Assembly (NCBI GenBank): GCA_003586115.2
Contig: QVOM02000073.1
Span: 49,551,650-49,615,649, forward strand
Source: Salvator merianae
Taxonomy: Eukaryota; Chordata; Lepidosauria; Squamata; Teiidae
Reading direction: 5' to 3'
DNA: 64,000 nt
Below the pieces are notes generated by a model. The model ran no database searches. It was not told where the DNA came from and saw nothing but the letters and a program-made list of their open reading frames with translations. The position numbers were made by a program, and so were the translations under genes. Shown piece by piece: positions 56,954 through 64,000 of this stretch. Position 1 is the stretch's first letter. Each line of letters opens with the position of its first letter.

Positions 56954-58429
56954 TTAAACTTTCTTCAACATCTTCAAGTTCAAAAACTTTGTGGATGTAT
57001 TGTTACATTTATCTTTAGAAGAAGCTAAAACACCCACTTCAGCGTTTTTCAGGCGTCCATTCTTTTCTTCTTAAACAACAGAACCGAACTTGTGATTCAA
57101 GTTGCCTTGAAGTTTTCTGTTTTATAGTTGGTTGCATCTTTTTTTTTTCTGAATGAAGACTTCCTGTTTCTGTAACAGCATACTGAGAAATCTTGTGGTC
57201 CTTTAGACAGTTCCTCTTCCCCTCTTTCGCACACATGTGCCTATTTTTGCCTATTCAGCTGCAACCCAGGTTCATTCTGAGTCTAGTTCTTCCATGTCAC
57301 TGAAGAAGAAAAACATACCCTTTACGTTTGCATAAGTTACATGGGAAATTTCTGGGAACAAAGCACTCGATAGCTGATGCTGAATTTCTCAGTTATCATG
57401 AGAGGCAATGCTATATTTGGAAGTGAATCAGTTGAAACACATGCTTGGAATGATACATGTATGCATTTTGGAGAAGATGGAAAAGATTCCTTTTAGTGAT
57501 TAAATCCATTATTCTGGAGCCACAGGACACTGCTTATTCACACAGAAGACGTATCAGCTGGGGCGCATATGCCCTACTTGAATTAACCCTAAAGTGTGAG
57601 AAACAGCAAGACCCAGTTGGATGGAGAAATCTTCCACTCTTCAAGCATTTGGGAATTTCATGGATGGGATTTCCCTTCACAAGGAAAGAAAAGAAAAGAT
57701 TATAATATTGGGTGCTGTTTTCGGACTCGCATATCATTTTTATATTACAGCTGTGAAGCACTTTATGATTCAATGTAATGGATTGGTGTATAAGATTACA
57801 AAAAGAAACACTTGAAAAATGTCCTTTTTAACAGTTAAGTGGTTAGCCTGGGTCACACTATACCTCTTTAGTAGTAAAATAAATTAGAAACAGACTGTAT
57901 AGTATCTTATTCTAAGTTCTGAAATGTTTGAAAAATTATGCCTATAAAGCAAAACAATTGACACTTTTTGACAGAGATATATAGTAAGCTGGCTTACTAA
58001 AATTTAACTGAATAAGTTCATTTATCATGCAACACATGAGAACAACTTGCTCTGCCAGGCTGAGTTTTCCTTTGCACAGGTAAATCATTTAGATGATGAG
58101 TCTTCCACTGATAATGGCCAAGTGTATTTCTTCGTAGCGTATTGGTTTCGAAACTGCATCCTGCAGCTGTCATTGAAACTTGGCCACATTTTGTGTTATG
58201 TATTAGCTGCACAAGTCTTCACGGGAAAGCTGCAGAATGTAGTCTGGTTACTTGTGATGATTATTTGGTAGCACCGTGCTGATCAATACAAGTCACTGAG
58301 TTGAATTGAAATAGTGGTCCTTTCTACACTCCCCCTCCACAATCGCAGGGCAGGGCAGGGCAGGATGCAGGACATGATAAGCACGGTGGGAAAAGCAACT
58401 CATCTTGCACTGGGACATGCTGTTGGAAT

Positions 58430-58650
58430 GTGAACAGGGCTGTCCATACTAGGATGGCCTATCCCGCTCCAGCCCTGGCCATTACCTCTGAAGAGCCCTC
58501 AGAGACAACGCTGAGCCTTAGAAAGTCAGGAACATTTGTTCCCAGCCTTCACTGTTTCAGGGAAGGTCCTTTTGGTGGCATGCTACTGGAGTGTCACCAA
58601 AAAGGCTTTCCCATGGTTTACTAGACCATGGGTGTGTGCTGTCCACATGC
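58430..58650. mobile_element. fragment related to DNA-transposon-like copies A and C, inverted
   Basis: TTTTGGTGGCATGCTACTGG and TCACCAAAAAGGCTTTCCC are close to the reverse complement of the 'catagcgtgccaccaaaa' core of copy C. Neighbouring sequence (58380-58900) has the same general style. Boundaries are uncertain. Confidence 0.4.
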
Positions 58651-60447
58651 CCTTCATTGTTTAGTATACCAAGAGATGTCCACTTGTAGACCTGTTTGAA
58701 ATGGTCTTACTGGTGGACTGAGACAACATGCCATTTTGGTGCCATATCATGGTCCATGGCCTAGTCCAGAGTGGACAGGCTGTACCAGTGGGGGAATGGG
58801 CTTGTGCTGGTCCACAGTAGTGCGTGAATGGCAAGCCCCTGGATTGTTCCAGGACACCCTTTGGTCTGGAATACCTAGAAGTGTGGAAAAGACCAAGGAT
58901 GCACTGAAACTTGTTTTTCATTTATTTCCTTTCTGAAATAGACTTCTGTTTTTCTGATGTCTTTACTGAGTATTTTAGAATCGGTCATGCATGTTGAGTT
59001 TATTTTATCATAGTTCGGTAGTGGTGTAGTTTTTTTGAAAATGTCTTGAAAACATTTACATAGTACTCCACAGCCTCTTAGCTGAGTGTACCGTCTGACT
59101 TGAAAACTTCCTGTGGAAGGTATCATTTCATGAGGTTTCCCCCTTGATTTTTAATGGAAATGTTGGAGGTTGAAATGATTGGCTATTCACCAGGAGGCTG
59201 AGACGCCTAATGTTTTTAAAAGGAGGTTTTTCTCTTACCTTATGAAAAGCTTTTTGATCTCTTTAGAAGCATTTTTTTTTGCTACAGTTAAAAAACAGCG
59301 GTCTGCTCCTGTGAAAGAATCAGCTTCCTCTCTTCCTGTAGCAAGATCTTTAAAAGAAGAAGAAAATTTATACAAAACAAATAATTTATTTACAGCCCAC
59401 AGATCTATGTATATATCACACTAAAAATTTTTAAACAAGGTTAAAACAATTTAAAATCCAGAATAAAAATTTCAGTGTATATCAGAATTGGTTAACAGCT
59501 ATTATTCAAAAGCTTTTTCCTAGTTTTAACAGCTGTTGCAAGAAATTCAGCAACTGTTAGGCCGCGTTCCGACACGGCATTTAATCATTTTACAGGGCGT
59601 CTTCAGTTCCCGTTGGCCCGACATGATCTTGCCTTTCCATAGTTTTCCTGGACTAAATTGGTGAAATCTGGACTACTTTGCATTCGGATTTAATGAGTTC
59701 TCAAGCTGTTCCAGATCGCTAGCCTGTTTTACTTTGCGATGTGAGAACGTGGAAGGAGACTATTTGGGAGGAATCTTACTTTTGGGGGGACGTGCAGAGG
59801 GAGGGTTCCCCATTTCCTGCTGTCCAATGACCGACTTTGTTGTGGGCGTTATGCTCGGGGGGGTGGGCGCGCTCCAGAGTCAGCAGGGATGAGTGGGCAG
59901 GGAGCACAGTACTTCCTCTTTTCTAGGCATGCAGACACAAGTGCGCGTGCAGGGACAAGTTGGATGGCAAGTTTTCTCTTTCCCACCCTCAAACTGAGGC
60001 TGCCTAGAATTCTGGAGATATTTCAGAGTTGGCTAAAGCAGCAGCAGCAGTTTGCCTGCATTCTAGGCGTGTGTGTGCAGGGACAAACCTGACGGTAAGT
60101 TTTCTTTCTCTGCTACAGATTTGCGCAACTTCAGAGCTCCATAACAGCACCTCACCTCTTGTTTCTAGGCATGTCGACATCAAGAAGAGAGAAGGCGAAA
60201 GTGGAGGACTTTCACCTTCTCTGTGCTTGGAGTCTGCATATGTAGAAAAGAGGGGAGATGCTGTTGTTGTTCTGTGGAGCTCTGAACTTGCGCAATTCTG
60301 TAGAAGGGAAAGAAAACTTGCCTAGGTCTAGGCAGGCTGAAGAGCTGACAGGACAGCAAGAGCAAGGGGAAGCTTGCAAAAAGGCTCCCCACCTCGCGCC
60401 TATGTTGACCCGTCTTCTGCCCCAGCTCTCTGCAACATACCCCCCTC

Positions 60448-60448
<1 letters not shown>

Positions 60449-60498
<50 letters not shown>

Positions 60499-60521
60499 AC
60501 ACACACACACACACACACAGA
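60449..60521 (+). repeat. (TC)n(AC)n compound microsatellite
   Basis: About 22 TC units, broken by a single TTTC, pass into about 10 AC units. The surrounding open frames on both strands (up to 179 codons) are translations of this repeat and are not genes. Confidence 0.95.
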
Positions 60522-60834
60522 ATGCTGCATGTAAGCCAACAGCCAAGGAAGAACTGGGGGGTGGGGAGTTGAGAGGCTCATTAACACAGAGAGAGAGCTG
60601 AGGGAGAACTTTTTTGTGGGGATGAGAGAAATTTTATTCTTATTATTTTCAAAGTGTGGAAAAGCAAAAAAAACAAAACCCAGACAACCAGCCACCCTCC
60701 CAAAGCAGTTTCTCCCCACACTTTGCTTTGATCCCTTGTTTAGGATCTAACAAGGAGATTAGGGGGCTTTTTGCTTTTAATTTAAGGAAGGTGTTTGTAA
60801 AGGGCAGGAATCCCCCCAAAATGGGCAGAACTTG

Positions 60835-61060
60835 ACTTTCCCGCCCCTGTGAAGTCAAGATTTGAACGTTGGGACTGCAGCCAATCAAGGGAGGGGAATT
60901 TGGCGAGGGGTGGAGACAGAAAAAGTACGGTTTCCCCGTGCCAAGCACAGGAAACATCAGTGTGAGAACGAGCAAGTCCTAATTGAGTCTGTGTTAAAAT
61001 GCAAGTGTGGGAACGATCAGAATAAAAATTCAGTCCTCGTACTCTTCTGATACGGATTAA
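60835..61060 (-). repeat. interspersed repeat, partner of 40040-40290
   Basis: The reverse complement shares TTTAATCCGTAT, TTTTAACACAGACTCA and AAATCTTGACTTCACAGGGGC with 40040-40290 in the same order. Sequence at 59570-59600 (CGTTCCGACACGGCATTTAA) is an imperfect inverted match to 60996-61014 (CAAGTGTGGGAACG), so this may be the right end of a longer element spanning about 59560-61020. Confidence 0.65.
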
Positions 61061-64000
61061 ATTTACAATGTCAGACTTAAAGTGATTTTTAAAAGAAGAT
61101 TTTTAAAAGAAGAACAAAATCTAAGCCTGCCCCTAACCTCTACAAATTGCAAAAAAAATAGCTGTTAGATATCCCAGGGTCGATTCTACATTAGTTTCCT
61201 CATGACTTAGACAATGCCTATACAAAGTACACATGTTATTATCTTGAATTCCTTCAGGCATATTGAATGCAGCGTTTGGATTCTTCCATTCTCTCCCACC
61301 CTCCACAGAAATACCTTTCTTTCATTCTTTGTAGGATGGGCAGAGGATTAAGGTCTAACTCTGTATCCACAAAGAACATCTTGCTTTTCAAGTTCTATTT
61401 TTTAAAGTTTCTGGTAGTTAAGGGTAACAAGTTAGGGTGCTTTTCCCCTTTAAAAGAATATTTTCTCATTTTGCATGTTTCTGTTTGGATCCTAAATAAA
61501 GCTTAGAATTGGCTTTTACCAACCTTTTGCTTAAACCACCATCTAGCCTGAATTTACAGAGTTTGAAGGAAAACCTGTGGAAAGTCCTATCTTTCTTCAC
61601 AAAACAGAAATCGCAGCTCTAAATTGTATGTGTGACTTCATGTCCACTGGGGATTCTGGGAACAGAACATGCAAATGCCATGAAGATGCATGGAGGGAGG
61701 AGGAGTGACTTACCAGGTAGAATTTTCCACCCAGATCCCATTCATTCAGGACCAAAAATAGATGACTTCTGGGGCCATTTATGGTCCTCTGGAGCAGGTC
61801 CGGGTGGAAATTTCTCCACTGCAAGATGAGTTCCCTTGCAACAGTGATCTGGGAGCCATGGTGGGGCAAATGGTATTTGCCTGCCATGGCTTCTCCCTCT
61901 ATACCTGATTCTTTTCCTCCCACCCAAGATTCTGACCCTTTGACTGTACATGCAGATGCAGTCTATTTTGAAGCAGAAAAATGCATATGGTGGTAGCTGC
62001 ATCTCATGAACTGATGAAGAATCATTTGGTGCAGGGTGGGGATTCAGATTTTTTTTTTGGCAAAACACACAAAACTTGCCCTTATGCAATCCAGAGGTAC
62101 TTGTGCATCAAGGATGTTATGTTCATTTATTCAAAATAACTTGTTTATGGCCTTTCAATCTTAATTTTTGAGGCACCTTACAATACATTTATTATACATC
62201 CAGAAAGAAACTTGTAAAGCCAAACATGAATAAAAAGGTAACAGCTAAATAACAGTAAGGTAGACAAGAGTAACAGCAGCAACAAATGTCCAACAAGATT
62301 ATAAAAAGGATTTAAGACAAGTCTAACACATGCATTGAAAACATGTACAAAATACAGCATTACCAGCTGGCATTTCAAAGAGGGTGTTTAGCAAATGGAG
62401 AAGGAAGTGGTACTCAGACACTGAAAGGAATTAAGAAAGCACCATATTTTACTGCCTTTTGTCTCTCTCCTGTTTGTGGACATGAATTTGTCTGCATAGA
62501 AATGGAGTGGGTGACTGTGGTTAGCCTTTTTATGCTACGGAAGTTGTGCAGAAATATTAGAGGTAACACCACTCACAATCTGATCAATGAGCACATATTA
62601 TTTACCACTTGCAGTATCTTCTAAGAAATTCTGCATATGTACAGGTGTTTCAACACATGGATTATCCTATTGGATTGGGTCAATAGTATTTATTCTGTAG
62701 TGAATCTTTCTGAGCAAATTCACATACATTTACCTATTTTCATGAAAGAGACATTTACAACTGCAAACAGAAGCGCCTCATAAAAGCCCCCAAGAGGAAC
62801 CAAAGATACAAGGTCCTATTTAATTTGATCTTCATGTTGTCATTTGTAATCATTTCATGTTTTATGAAGAACACTTCCTCAAACTTCCATAGCATAATGA
62901 AAACACATGTGGCTCTAGAAGACAATATGTGACTGTGTTCATGGAGAGATTAGATCAAAACCTGAATTTTTTTTCATTTGACAGTTATATGGGCCACATT
63001 TCAGCAAGACCAACAAATGGGAAAGAATATTATAAAGCACAGAACTTCTCTTCACTTTCATTGTGGTCATTTTTCATACAGAGTTCCAGATGGTCCTGTA
63101 GAAGAAATAGGTTCCGATTTAACAGTATCTAATACTTCAGTTATCTGAAAAAAGGAATGTACCACAAATACGTCTAAATCATTTTATTTAAAATATTTAT
63201 ATACTGCTTCCCATTAAAATATAATCTCAAAGGGATTTACATAACACAGACAATTAAAAACAGCTAAAATCATAATAGTTATATTAAAATGTGATTAAAA
63301 TCAAGGATGAGGAAAACAAACATTCACTCTGGAAAGGCCTGGTTAAAAGGATAAGTCTTCAGTTGGCACTTAAAAACCAGCTGTGTAAGTGCTCTACAAA
63401 TATCAGAGGGGAGACTATTCCAGAGGGTAGGTACTGCTGACTGTGGATAGTCATAAGATGGTATTCAGCGATTCATGGTACCCACAGCAGGCCCTCCCCT
63501 GATGATAATTTATAATTATAATGTGAAATATTTGGAGGAGTCTTTGGAGGCAAAGATTAAATACTGTAGTTTTATGATTCGTTATTTGTTCATATTGATG
63601 TTCAGTTTTGTGCATCAAGTGGAGCATCAGGATATCCTATTAGGTTATTAGAAAGTTTCTCATTCTTGATTTCTTTGGGGATTGTCCCTTAGGACTAATG
63701 AGTCAGGCTGGAAATCCATAAAGCCCGGTCTGCCATCACACTTGACAATAAAAATAAATAAATTTTAAAAACAGCTCAGAAGTGCCATGGAGATGGTAGT
63801 ATGTGGCCTGCATGTTCTCATACCATCTCTAATCCATCTTTTCTAGCCCAGGCTGTGATCAGACACAGCAAAAAAAGCATCTTTGAGGCACCTCTGAGGA
63901 GCTTAGAGAAGGCTTTGAGGTGCAATTGTTTACACACTAGTCTGCCTCTCCCGTCTCTCCTAAACATTCTGTGCTAGAAAAGGTGAATTAGAGAAGGGTT

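Larger units (their letters stand above)
55330..64000. other. intergenic region downstream of CATSPER3
   Basis: No exon was recognised on either strand. Contents: an 'actcccat/gggagttgt' squamate repeat fragment (about 55735-55830), MITEs and repeats listed separately, a retroposon tail at 62115-62240 and another at 63180-63445 (TATTTATATACTGCTTCCC...CAGAGGGTAGGTACTGCTGA). The stretches 57000-58300, 61100-62100 and 62400-63170 are featureless to me. PITX1, next in the human order, was looked for and not found. Confidence 0.6.

Noticed and set aside
60180..60719. 179-codon minus-strand open frame
   Set aside because: It runs through the (TC)n(AC)n microsatellite; the central part is a run of Arg-Glu and Cys-Val dipeptides. 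No domain, splice context or homology is visible.
55330..64000. Search for PITX1 (next gene in human order)
   Set aside because: No homeodomain or OAR-domain coding sequence was recognised on either strand.

Overview
The window is nuclear DNA of an amniote, most likely a squamate reptile (lizard or snake). It shows spliced genes with GT-AG introns of 2 to 15 kb, AT-rich non-coding sequence, CR1, L1 and L2/CR1-group LINE remnants, tRNA-derived SINEs of squamate type, a decayed Ty3/Gypsy element and many short non-autonomous DNA transposons. No bacterial-style operon, rRNA gene, functional tRNA gene or CRISPR array was seen. The species cannot be named from the sequence.

Two protein-coding genes are supported, both on the + strand. 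(1) The last two coding exons of PCBD2 (3493-3573 and 6417-6512); earlier exons must lie upstream, so the window opens inside a PCBD2 intron. (2) A complete CATSPER3 gene of eight coding exons (16245-55329). All seven introns have GT-AG ends and compatible phases, and the joined reading frame is 1278 nt, encoding 425 residues. CATSPER3 is a pore-forming subunit of the sperm calcium channel CatSper. PCBD2 followed by CATSPER3 in the same orientation is also the human order at 5q31.1, where PITX1 follows; no PITX1 exon was recognised before the window ends.

Layout: 1-6512, PCBD2 introns and final exons; 6513-16244, intergenic, with a Harbinger-like MITE (7535-7961), a CR1 tail (about 9347), a 1.1-kb hAT-like element built of palindromes (11940-13080) and an L1 remnant (about 13265-15300); 16245-55329, CATSPER3, whose 14.6-kb intron 3 and other introns hold most repeats, including a Ty3/Gypsy relic in intron 2 that stops about 100 bp before exon 3; 55330-64000, downstream intergenic DNA with further MITEs and microsatellites.

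The two genes are not known to act together: PCBD2 belongs to tetrahydrobiopterin recycling and CATSPER3 to sperm motility. I found no clearly new gene system. The most unusual structures are the foldback transposons (11940-13080 and 30389-30599, each with target-site duplications), the TTA-flanked MITE family, and the sequence divergence of the CATSPER3 N-terminus.
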